Below are positions 1 through 5,500 of a stretch of DNA of 5,500 nt, in pieces. The notes beneath the pieces are model-generated. The model did not search any database and was not told the DNA's origin. It saw nothing but the letters and a program-made list of their open reading frames with translations. Position numbers and translations under genes: made by a program. Source of the DNA: Alphaproteobacteria bacterium (lineage in GTDB: Bacteria; Pseudomonadota; Alphaproteobacteria; JAJFFI01). The first letter of the stretch is position 1. Each line of letters opens with the position of its first letter. Location of the stretch: contig JAJFFI010000150.1 of NCBI GenBank assembly GCA_021776755.1, positions 1 through 5,500 on the forward strand, in the 5' to 3' direction.

Positions 1-1
1 G

Positions 2-1348
2 TCCAAGGGCGGCGTCGGCATCGAGCTGAACCTCGATCATGTCCCGGTCCGCGAAGACGCGATGACGCCCTACGAGATCATGCTGTCCGAGAGTCAGGAG
101 CGGATGCTGATGGTGCTCCGGCCGGGACGCGAGGACGATGCGCGCACGATCTTCCACAAATGGGAACTCGATTTTGCTGTCATCGGCAAGGTGACCGACA
201 CCGGCCGGCTGGTGCTGACCTGGGGCGGCGAGACGGTCTGCGATCTCGTGGTGGCGCCGCTGGTGGACAGCGCCCCCGAATACGACCGGCCCTGGGTTCC
301 GACGATCGCAAAGGACCGCGTCAATCCGGGCGCTCTCAAGCATCCCGCCCCGGGGGCCGCACTTCTGCAACTGATGGGCAGCCCCGACCTCTGTTCGCGC
401 CGCTGGATCTGGGAGCAGTACGACCACATGGTCATGGCCGACACGGTGGTCCGCCCCGGGGGTGACGCCGGCGTCGTCCGCGTCCACGGCACGGACAAGG
501 CCCTCGCCGTCACCACCGACTGCACGCCGCGTTATGTGGTCGCGGACCCGGTCGAAGGCGGACGCCAAGCCGTTGCCGAGGCCTGGCGCAACATCACCGC
601 GACCGGGGCCACGCCGCTGGCCGTCACCGACAACCTGAACTTCGGCAATCCCGAGCGCCCCGAGATCATGGGGCAGTTCGTCGGCGCCATCGAGGGCATG
701 CGCGAGGCTTGCGCAGCCCTCGACTTCCCGGTCGTCTCGGGCAACGTCTCGCTCTACAACGAGACCAACGGCAAGGCGATCCTGCCCACGCCCGCCATCG
801 GCGGCGTCGGCCTGATTGACGACTGGCGGAAGGTGCCGCAGCCGGGGTTCCGTGCGGCCGACCACGACGTTGTCCTGATCGGTGAGACCGAAGGCTGGCT
901 CGACGCTTCGCTCTATCTCCGGGAAATCTGCGGCATCGAGGACGGCCCGCCGCCGCCCGTCGATCTGGCTGCCGAGCGGCGCAACGGCGATTTCGTGCGC
1001 ACCGAACTTACATCCGGCGCGGCCGTCTCCTGCCACGACCTGTCCGACGGCGGGTTGCTGGTCGCAATCGCTGAATGGATGCTCGCGGGCGATGCCGGCG
1101 CCGAACTTACCGCCGCGGAGGCCACCGGCCCGGCGTGGCTGTTCGGCGAGGACCAGGCCCGCTACATCGTCGAGACCGCAGATGGTGCGGCCCTGCTCGA
1201 ACGCGCCGCGACGGCAGGCGTTCCCGCCGCCGTCGTCGGCCGCACAACGGCTGCCAAGACGTTGACTGTCAACGGGTCCGTCCCTATATCCGAGGAAGAC
1301 ATCCGGCGCGCCCACGAGGGCTGGCTGCCGGAGTACATGGCAGGTTAG
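2..1348 (+). CDS. purL: Phosphoribosylformylglycinamidine synthase subunit PurL, C-terminal part (5' end outside window)
   Basis: PurL is the large catalytic subunit of FGAM synthase. It uses ATP and ammonia supplied by the glutaminase PurQ to convert FGAR to FGAM in cytosolic de novo purine synthesis. The reading frame is open from base 2, and the 448 visible codons before the TAG correspond to the C-terminal three-fifths of a short bacterial PurL (usually about 730-750 residues, acting with separate PurS and PurQ). The ATG at 62 is internal, because family-typical sequence ([18 protein letters not shown]) precedes it in frame. Recognisable family blocks are TDNLNFGNP (626-652), SGNVSLYNE (737-763) and CHDLSDGG (1031-1054), the last being the signature of the second AIRS-like C-terminal lobe. 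No fused glutaminase domain follows, which fits the short, PurQ-dependent type. bolA starts 45 bp downstream in the same direction. The identification is firm; the start and N-terminal half cannot be judged here. Confidence 0.97.
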   Translation, partial: SKGGVGIELNLDHVPVREDAMTPYEIMLSESQERMLMVLRPGREDDARTIFHKWELDFAVIGKVTDTGRLVLTWGGETVCDLVVAPLVDSAPEYDRPWVPTIAKDRVNPGALKHPAPGAALLQLMGSPDLCSRRWIWEQYDHMVMADTVVRPGGDAGVVRVHGTDKALAVTTDCTPRYVVADPVEGGRQAVAEAWRNITATGATPLAVTDNLNFGNPERPEIMGQFVGAIEGMREACAALDFPVVSGNVSLYNETNGKAILPTPAIGGVGLIDDWRKVPQPGFRAADHDVVLIGETEGWLDASLYLREICGIEDGPPPPVDLAAERRNGDFVRTELTSGAAVSCHDLSDGGLLVAIAEWMLAGDAGAELTAAEATGPAWLFGEDQARYIVETADGAALLERAATAGVPAAVVGRTTAAKTLTVNGSVPISEEDIRRAHEGWLPEYMAG

Positions 1349-1380
1349 AGCCTTTTCCCGGCGTCACCTGCCGCAACCCT

Positions 1381-1386
1381 GAAAGG
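1381..1386 (+). promoter_or_regulatory. Ribosome binding site of bolA
   Basis: The purine-rich GAAAGG lies 7 nt before the ATG at 1394. This supports that ATG over the second in-frame ATG at 1400, which would be 13 nt away. The site is seen directly; its role is inferred from sequence and spacing. Confidence 0.55.
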
Positions 1387-1393
1387 CCTGCCC

Positions 1394-1642
1394 ATGGCGA
1401 TGGACGCCGGTGAAATCGAACGTCTGATCAAGGAGTCGATCCCCGAAGCCGTCGTGCGGATCGAGGATCTGGCGGGCGACGGCGATCACTACGCGGCCTA
1501 TGTCACGTCGCCGGCGTTCGAGGGCAAATCGCGCGTCCAGCAGCATCAGATGGTATACGCGGCGTTGCAGGGCCGGATGGGCGGCGAGCTTCACGCGCTT
1601 GCGCTTCAGACACTGGTGCCCGAAAAGGCCGGAAACGCCTGA
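1394..1642 (+). CDS. bolA: BolA family protein (BolA_H type), glutaredoxin partner
   Basis: This is a small cytosolic protein of 82 residues, close to the usual 75-105 of the BolA family. BolA proteins pair with CGFS monothiol glutaredoxins to form [2Fe-2S]-bridged or apo heterodimers that take part in iron-sulfur trafficking and iron sensing. The family core is clear: FEGKSRVQQHQMVYAAL at residues 42-58, covering the KH-like helix-turn-helix with invariant H51, followed by ELHALALQTL at 65-74. By comparison with human BOLA2, H67 matches the conserved C-terminal histidine that binds the cluster. H32, in the loop GDGDHY, sits where other members have His or Cys, so this is a His-loop form. The gene lies 45 bp after purL and 38 bp before the glutaredoxin gene, which strongly supports the partnership. 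Family assignment is firm; the exact BolA subgroup and cellular role are inferred. Confidence 0.93.
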   Translation: MAMDAGEIERLIKESIPEAVVRIEDLAGDGDHYAAYVTSPAFEGKSRVQQHQMVYAALQGRMGGELHALALQTLVPEKAGNA

Positions 1643-1680
1643 GCGACACGACAATTCACTTCTTACCGAAAGAGACCCCG

Positions 1681-2010
1681 ATGAGCGACGTACAGACCCG
1701 CATCAAGGAAGAAATCGAAGGCGCCGACGTGGTGCTGTTCATGAAAGGCTCGCCCGTCATGCCCCAGTGCGGCTTTTCGGCAGCTGTCGTCCAGGTGCTG
1801 TCCCACATGGGCGTCAAGTTCAAGAGCGTCGATGTGCTTGAGGACATGGAAGTCCGCGAGGGCATCAAGGCCTACAGCAGCTGGCCGACCATTCCCCAGC
1901 TCTATGTGAAGGGCGAGTTCGTCGGCGGCTGCGATATCATCCGCGAGATGTTCGAGACCGGCGAGCTCAAGGACACGTTCGAGTCCAAGGGCGTCCCGCT
2001 GGCGGCCTGA
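1681..2010 (+). CDS. grxD: Grx4-family monothiol glutaredoxin (CGFS type)
   Basis: This is a single-domain monothiol glutaredoxin of 109 residues, the usual length for bacterial Grx4/GrxD. These proteins assemble as dimers around a glutathione-ligated [2Fe-2S] cluster, or as heterodimers with BolA, and pass clusters to client apoproteins. They have little classical disulfide-reductase activity. The thioredoxin-fold landmarks are FMKGSPVMPQCGFS with the CGFS active site at residues 30-33 (C30 is the cluster ligand), K22 for glutathione binding, WPTIPQLY at 68-75 with the cis-proline at P72, and the GGCD glutathione-binding turn at 82-85. A second cysteine, C84, is common in this family. The start ATG is preceded by GAAAGAG (1668-1674) at 6 nt. 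It follows bolA by 38 bp with no visible promoter between, so the two are probably co-expressed. Confidence in family and likely function is high. Confidence 0.96.
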   Translation: MSDVQTRIKEEIEGADVVLFMKGSPVMPQCGFSAAVVQVLSHMGVKFKSVDVLEDMEVREGIKAYSSWPTIPQLYVKGEFVGGCDIIREMFETGELKDTFESKGVPLAA

Positions 2011-2036
2011 CCGGCCCGACGCCCACGCGGCGCGGC

Positions 2037-2831
2037 ATGACGTCCAATACGATCTCCGGGTCAACCGGATTGCTGACGGGATTGCCGCGCAGGGTCCGCG
2101 CGGTGGCCGGCGGTCTGTTGTGTGCGCTTGCAAGCGTTGCCGCCCTGCCCGCAAGCGCATTGTCGGACCGCGATCTGCTGCGCCATTTCGACACCATTGC
2201 CTTCGGGCTCGAATTCGAGAAACGCCCCAACCCGCGTGTTCTGAAATGGGCGCGCCCGATGCGCATCTACATCCACGAACTGGTCGAACTCGCGCCTGCC
2301 CAGCGGAAGTTCATTCGCCAGCACATGGCGACGCTTCAAAAGCTGACCGGTCTCGATGTCGCCTATACCGACCGGCGCAAGAACGCGAACTTCATCATCG
2401 TGTTCTCGCGAAATGCCGATCGGCTGAAGTGGATGACACGCTATCTGAAGCCCCCCTCGGCCAAGGAGCGGAAGTTCCTCCGCCATATCGTGCGCACCAG
2501 CACCTGCTCGGCGCACTTCCGGCACAACCGGGTCAACGGGATTTCGAGCGTCGAGATATTCATCCCGGTCGATCTGGCGATGGGCCGCGGGCGCTGGGCG
2601 CACTGCGTCGTCGAGGAAACCACCCAGGCACTCGGCCTCCCGAACGATTCTGACGACGTGAATCCCTCGATTTTCAACGACCGCAGCAACATCCAGAAGA
2701 TCGAGCCCCACGATGCGCTGCTGATCCGGATGCTCTACCACCCGCGCATGACCATCGGCCTGCCCCGCAAGGAAGCCATGAAGGTCGCCCGCGAGATCCT
2801 GCCGGGCCTGCGCAAGGAAACCGGGCACTGA
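2037..2831 (+). CDS. Exported DUF2927-family protein of unknown function
   Basis: This 264-residue protein appears to belong to the uncharacterised DUF2927 family. The N-terminus looks like a Sec signal peptide: basic RRVR at 18-21, a hydrophobic stretch at about 22-37, and a likely signal peptidase I site after A39-S40-A41. The mature protein would be periplasmic or secreted. The conserved core runs through HCVVEETTQALGLPND (189-204), PSIFND (210-215) and HDALLIRMLYHPRM (225-238). The mature part has only two cysteines, C157 and C190, which could form a disulfide. EETTQ at 193-197 has the spacing of a zinc-protease HExxH helix but lacks both histidines, so protease activity cannot be claimed. 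The start is uncertain: no good ribosome binding site precedes the ATG, and TTG codons at 2070 and 2082 would give a shorter, more typical signal peptide. It lies 26 bp after grxD. No specific function can be assigned. Confidence 0.85.
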   Translation: MTSNTISGSTGLLTGLPRRVRAVAGGLLCALASVAALPASALSDRDLLRHFDTIAFGLEFEKRPNPRVLKWARPMRIYIHELVELAPAQRKFIRQHMATLQKLTGLDVAYTDRRKNANFIIVFSRNADRLKWMTRYLKPPSAKERKFLRHIVRTSTCSAHFRHNRVNGISSVEIFIPVDLAMGRGRWAHCVVEETTQALGLPNDSDDVNPSIFNDRSNIQKIEPHDALLIRMLYHPRMTIGLPRKEAMKVAREILPGLRKETGH

Positions 2832-2851
2832 CTCCACGGCAGGGCAAATGA

Positions 2852-2883
2852 AAACGGGGCGCCCCCGCAGGAACGCCCCGTTT
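2852..2883. terminator. Bidirectional intrinsic terminator between convergent genes
   Basis: A perfect 10-bp inverted repeat (AAACGGGGCG at 2852-2861 and CGCCCCGTTT at 2874-2883) encloses a 12-nt loop. It lies in the 72-bp gap between the converging DUF2927 and rpsD genes. The GC-rich core flanked by A on one side and T on the other gives a stem followed by a short U run on both strands, four T on the minus strand and three on the plus. The U runs are short, so termination may be stronger for the rpsD transcript. Confidence 0.8.
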
Positions 2884-2903
2884 CGCGTTTCGTATCGAAC
2901 CGC

Positions 2904-3521
2904 CTAGCGCGAGTAGTACTCGACGACCAGGTTCGGTTCCATCTGCACCGGGTACGGCACGTCGGCCAGCTGCGGGCCGCGCACGAAGGCCCCCTTCATC
3001 TGCTTGTAGTCGACCTCGATATAGTCGGGCACGTCGCGCTCGGCGAGCGCAGTTGCCTCGAGCACGATCGGAAGCTCCTTCGACTTCTGGCGCACTTCGA
3101 CAATGTCGCCGTCTTTCAGGAGACACGACGGAATGTTGGTGCGCACGCCGTTGACCATCACATGGCCGTGGTTCACGAACTGGCGCGCGGCAAACACGGT
3201 CGGCACGAACTTCATGCGGTAAACGACGGCGTCGAGGCGACGCTCGAGGATCTCGATCAGGTTCTCGCCCGTATCTCCCCGGCGGCGCGCGGCGGCCTCG
3301 TAGTAGCGCTTGAACTGGCGCTCGGTGATGTTGCCGTAATAGCCCTTGAGCTTCTGTTTGGCCTGCAGCTGCACGCCAAAGTCCGAAAGCTTGCGGCGGC
3401 GGGCCTGGCCGTGCTGGCCGGGGCCGTACTCGCGCTTGTTGATCGGGCTTTTCGGCCGGCCCCAGAGGTTGACCCCGAGGCGGCGGTTGATCTTGTACTT
3501 GGATTGCTCACGCTTACTCAT
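2904..3521 (-). CDS. rpsD: 30S ribosomal protein S4
   Basis: S4 is a primary 16S rRNA-binding protein that nucleates assembly of the 30S body and helps form the mRNA entry site. In several bacteria it also represses translation of its own operon. The 205-residue length is standard. Residues 1-93 form the N-terminal S4 domain, with the conserved [18 protein letters not shown] at 21-38 and [19 protein letters not shown] at 45-63. The S4 RNA-binding fold follows at about 94-155 ([12 protein letters not shown], then [14 protein letters not shown]). The N-terminus lacks the four zinc-binding cysteines of C+ S4 forms; the only cysteine is C133, so this is a zinc-free C- type. The ATG is preceded by ACGGAG (3526-3531), only 4 nt away. 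A promoter candidate lies upstream after trmJ, and a terminator follows the stop. No other ribosomal-protein gene adjoins it here. Identification is certain. Confidence 0.98.
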   Translation of the reverse strand: MSKREQSKYKINRRLGVNLWGRPKSPINKREYGPGQHGQARRRKLSDFGVQLQAKQKLKGYYGNITERQFKRYYEAAARRRGDTGENLIEILERRLDAVVYRMKFVPTVFAARQFVNHGHVMVNGVRTNIPSCLLKDGDIVEVRQKSKELPIVLEATALAERDVPDYIEVDYKQMKGAFVRGPQLADVPYPVQMEPNLVVEYYSR

Positions 3522-3644
3522 AGTGCTCCGTTTCCCGGGACGCCCTTTTGGGTCTTGCCCGATGTTGTTCGTGTCCGGATAGGCCCCTCAATCAGATGAG
3601 GGACGGGATGAGCAAAGCAGCTCGCTCTCCACGTTCTCCGGAAT
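3522..3644 (-). promoter_or_regulatory. Untranslated leader of rpsD with short hairpins
   Basis: If transcription starts about 7 nt after the -10 candidate at 3651-3656, rpsD has an untranslated leader of about 120 nt. It contains three small potential hairpins: GAGC/GCTC (3610-3613 with 3620-3623), CCCTCA/TGAGGG (3585-3590 with 3597-3602, 6-nt loop), and CCC-AAAA-GGG (3543-3552) just before the ribosome binding site. I see no open reading frame or tRNA in it. S4 is known to autoregulate through leader RNA structures in other bacteria, but I do not recognise one of those structures here, so a regulatory role is only a possibility. Confidence 0.3.
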
Positions 3645-3650
3645 GGGCGG

Positions 3651-3679
3651 GATGTAGCCCCTGGCCTGCCCAAAGTCAA
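3651..3679 (-). promoter_or_regulatory. Sigma70-type promoter candidate for rpsD
   Basis: On the minus strand, TTGACT (3674-3679) matches five of six bases of the -35 consensus. It is followed after exactly 17 bp by TACATC (3651-3656), which matches three of six bases of the -10 consensus, including the first TA. It begins about 20 bp after the trmJ stop and points toward rpsD. A strong -35 with a weak -10 is common in high-GC alphaproteobacteria. The location and spacing make it the best candidate for driving rpsD separately from cimA-trmJ; no experimental support is visible. Confidence 0.55.
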
Positions 3680-3698
3680 CGGTTGCGGGCGGTTTTGC

Positions 3699-4466
3699 CT
3701 ACTTCCCGTCTTGCCGCGGATATCGGGTCAGGCTCGAGATGACCCCGCGCAGTGTCCGCACTTCCTGGTCGGTCAGCGCCATGCGGTGAAAGATGTTGCG
3801 GATATTACGCACCATCGACGGGCGCTTTTCGACCGGGACCAGAAACCCGCGCGCGTCGAGTTCGTCTTCCAGGTGCTCAAAGAGCTTCAGGATCAGCTCT
3901 TTCTCGGCGGGATACGTGTGCCCCATCGGCATCTCTGCTCCCACGTCCTCGCGACCGGATTTCATCCATTCCCAGCCAATAATCAGCACCGCCTGGCTGA
4001 GATTGAGCGACGAGAAAGCAGGGTTCAGCGGCGCCTCGACGATGCGGTCGGCGAGCGCCACATGGTCGTTGTCGAGGCCGGAATTCTCAGGCCCGAACAG
4101 CACCCCTGCCCGGCCTTCCGCGGGGGCGGCCCGCATTTCAGCGGCGGCGCGTGCCGGGGTCACGATTTCCTTCAGGAAATGCCGGCGCCGGGCGGTCGCG
4201 GCGTAGACCATGTTGAGGTCGGCGATTGCGTCCTCGACCGTGCCGAACACCTCCGCGCCGTCCAGAACCAGGTCAGCGCCGGAGGCCGCGGCCACTGCGC
4301 GCTCATTCGGAAACGCCTGGCGCGGCGACACGAGGCGAAGTTCAGTCAGCCCACAATTCAACATGGCGCGCGCGGCCATACCGATGTTCTCGCCGAGCTG
4401 CGGGGCCACCAGGATCACCACCGGCCCACCGGTCAGGGTCTCGTTCGTTCGATTGGTACCGGCCAT
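3699..4466 (-). CDS. trmJ: tRNA/rRNA 2'-O-methyltransferase of the TrmJ (SpoU/SPOUT) family
   Basis: This 255-residue cytosolic enzyme has the size of TrmJ (about 245-260), which uses S-adenosylmethionine to 2'-O-methylate nucleotide 32 in the anticodon loop of certain tRNAs. The three SPOUT motifs are present: motif 1 GENIGMAARAMLNCGL (25-40, with N27 and the catalytic-type R33), motif 2 LFGPENSGLDN (123-133, with E127), and motif 3 NPAFSSLNLSQAV (148-160, with S153 and N155). Motifs 2 and 3 belong to the trefoil-knot SAM site. The C-terminal extension (about 175-255) resembles the TrmJ helical tail that helps dimerise and bind tRNA. It starts 20 bp after cimA; only a poor ribosome binding site is visible, so translation may depend on coupling to cimA. 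No clear terminator follows. Family assignment is firm. Position 32 as target is inferred from the family, and a related rRNA or tRNA target is possible. Confidence 0.92.
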   Translation of the reverse strand: MAGTNRTNETLTGGPVVILVAPQLGENIGMAARAMLNCGLTELRLVSPRQAFPNERAVAAASGADLVLDGAEVFGTVEDAIADLNMVYAATARRRHFLKEIVTPARAAAEMRAAPAEGRAGVLFGPENSGLDNDHVALADRIVEAPLNPAFSSLNLSQAVLIIGWEWMKSGREDVGAEMPMGHTYPAEKELILKLFEHLEDELDARGFLVPVEKRPSMVRNIRNIFHRMALTDQEVRTLRGVISSLTRYPRQDGK

Positions 4467-4486
4467 CGCGGCGCGCGCTTTCGGGG

Positions 4487-5500
4487 TCAGACCCCGATGC
4501 CCTCGCGGTAGAGCTTGTAGGTGATGCTGTCCTGAAGCGCGTTGAACGAGGCATCGATGACGTTGGCTGACACGCCCACCGTCGACCAGCGGTGCCCGCT
4601 CGCGTCGACGCTTTCAATCATTACGCGGGTCACCGCCTTGGAGCCGTCCTGCGGCGTGAGGATCCGGACCTTGTAGTCCGTCAACCGGATATTCTCGAGC
4701 TTCGGATAGGTTGCGAGCAGCGCATTCCGGAGCGCGGTGTCGAGCGCGTTCACCGGGCCATTGCCCTCGGCGACAGTCATCACCTCCTCGCCGCCCACGG
4801 TCAGCTTGATCGTGGCTTCGGACAGCGTCACGAGATCACCGCGGGCGTTGAACCGCCGCTCGTCGATGACGCGGAAGCTCGTGAGATCGAAATACTTCGG
4901 CGCCTCGCCAAGCGCGCGGCGCGCCAGCAGCTCGAAGCTCGCGCCGGCGTCGTCATAGGAATAGCCGTCATGCTCGCGCTCCTTCACCTCCTCGACCAGG
5001 CGGGAGACACGCTTGTCGCCGGGGTCGAGGGCGATACCGATCTCGCGGAACCGCGCCATGATGTTCGAACGCCCCGATTGGTCCGAGACCACGATGTGCC
5101 GCCGGTTGCCGACCCGTTCCGGTTCGATGTGCTCGTACGTCCGGGGATCCTTCTCGACCGCCGAGACATGCAGCCCGCCCTTGTGGGCAAACGCCGACTC
5201 GCCGACATAGGGCAGGTTCCGCTGCGGCGCCCGGTTCAATCGCTCGTCGAGCAGGCGAGAGAGATGCGTCAAATGACCGACACCCACTTCGCTGACGCCG
5301 ATCTCGTACTCCGTCTTGAGCGCGAGGCTGCCGATCAGCGAAATGATGTTCGCGTTGCCGCACCGCTCGCCGAGCCCGTTGATCGTGCCCTGAACATGAC
5401 GCGCGCCCGCGGCGACGGCGGCCAGCGAATTGGCGACCGCGTTCTCGGTGTCGTTGTGGGCGTGGATGCCGACATGGCTGCCCGGCACGTGTTTCACAAC
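4487..5500 (-). CDS. cimA: (R)-citramalate synthase, C-terminal part (5' end outside window)
   Basis: This cytosolic enzyme condenses pyruvate with acetyl-CoA to (R)-citramalate, which the leucine-pathway enzymes LeuCD and LeuB turn into 2-oxobutyrate for threonine-independent isoleucine synthesis. The frame runs open to the right edge, so the N-terminal part of the catalytic barrel (roughly 190-200 residues if the full length is about 530) is missing. Visible barrel features are GIHAHND near the edge (5449-5469), whose HxH pair binds the catalytic metal, and NGLGERCGN (5354-5380). The linker block EKDPRTYEHIEPE and VGNRRHIVVSDQSGRSN is typical of the CimA-type branch rather than ordinary LeuA. 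The last 140 or so residues (about 4490-4910) form the LeuA-type allosteric domain, where isoleucine feedback would be expected. trmJ follows after 20 bp. The alternative, a 2-isopropylmalate or homocitrate synthase, is less likely. Confidence 0.9.
   Translation of the reverse strand, partial: VVKHVPGSHVGIHAHNDTENAVANSLAAVAAGARHVQGTINGLGERCGNANIISLIGSLALKTEYEIGVSEVGVGHLTHLSRLLDERLNRAPQRNLPYVGESAFAHKGGLHVSAVEKDPRTYEHIEPERVGNRRHIVVSDQSGRSNIMARFREIGIALDPGDKRVSRLVEEVKEREHDGYSYDDAGASFELLARRALGEAPKYFDLTSFRVIDERRFNARGDLVTLSEATIKLTVGGEEVMTVAEGNGPVNALDTALRNALLATYPKLENIRLTDYKVRILTPQDGSKAVTRVMIESVDASGHRWSTVGVSANVIDASFNALQDSITYKLYREGIGV

Noticed and set aside
2061..2837. Long open frame of 258 codons on the minus strand opposite the DUF2927 gene.
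   Set aside because: It is antisense to a gene with a signal peptide and recognisable family motifs, has no recognisable domain, and long antisense frames are expected at this GC content.
2674..3126. Open frame of 150 codons on the minus strand across the terminator region and the rpsD 3' end.
   Set aside because: It overlaps rpsD in another frame, crosses the terminator hairpin and resembles no protein family I know.
3162..3599. Open frame of 145 codons on the plus strand with a hydrophobic-looking translation opposite rpsD.
   Set aside because: It is the complement of the highly conserved rpsD gene; its Leu/Ala/Val-rich character comes from reading the Arg/Lys-rich S4 codons backwards.
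3657..3698. Possible terminator directly after trmJ.
   Set aside because: Only a 3-bp GGC/GCC pairing could be found and there is no U run, so termination before the rpsD promoter is not supported.
4483..4495. Perfect palindrome GGGGTCAGACCCC over the cimA stop codon.
   Set aside because: The 1-nt centre cannot form the loop of a full hairpin, no U run follows, it is partly fixed by coding sequence, and no second copy was noticed as would be expected for an operator pair.
3711..4511. Open frame of 266 codons on the plus strand opposite trmJ.
   Set aside because: All three SPOUT motifs are on the minus strand; the plus-strand translation has no recognisable domain and is a GC-driven shadow.

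Overview
This is a high-GC, tightly packed stretch of bacterial chromosome. The gene content and order (short-type PurL followed by a BolA-family protein and a CGFS monothiol glutaredoxin, an exported DUF2927 protein, a cysteine-poor S4, TrmJ and a CimA-type citramalate synthase) suggest an alphaproteobacterium, perhaps Rhodospirillales-like. That placement comes from recognising protein families, not from a search. All genes look intact. I see no mobile element, CRISPR array, tRNA, rRNA or sign of recent transfer.

Plus-strand half (1-2831): the 3' two-thirds of purL (purine biosynthesis) enters from the left edge. It is followed at short gaps (45, 38 and 26 bp) by bolA, grxD and a DUF2927 gene, all in the same direction and with no visible internal promoter or terminator, so they are probably one transcription unit. 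BolA and the CGFS glutaredoxin form a known partnership in iron-sulfur cluster handling. The DUF2927 product has a signal peptide and probably works outside the cytoplasm; its function is unknown.

Middle (2832-2903): a GC-rich inverted repeat flanked by A and T runs lies between the convergent DUF2927 and rpsD genes and probably terminates transcription from both sides.

Minus-strand half (2904-5500), read right to left: cimA (5' end beyond the right edge; isoleucine precursor synthesis), then trmJ 20 bp later (tRNA 2'-O-methylation), then a 177-bp gap and rpsD (30S protein S4). The gap holds a good sigma70-type promoter candidate and a leader of about 120 nt with short hairpins before rpsD. 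S4 therefore probably has its own promoter here, apart from the main ribosomal-protein operons.

Most of the window is ordinary housekeeping sequence. The parts worth a second look are the uncharacterised exported DUF2927 protein and the rpsD leader. I did not find convincing evidence of a new biological system.
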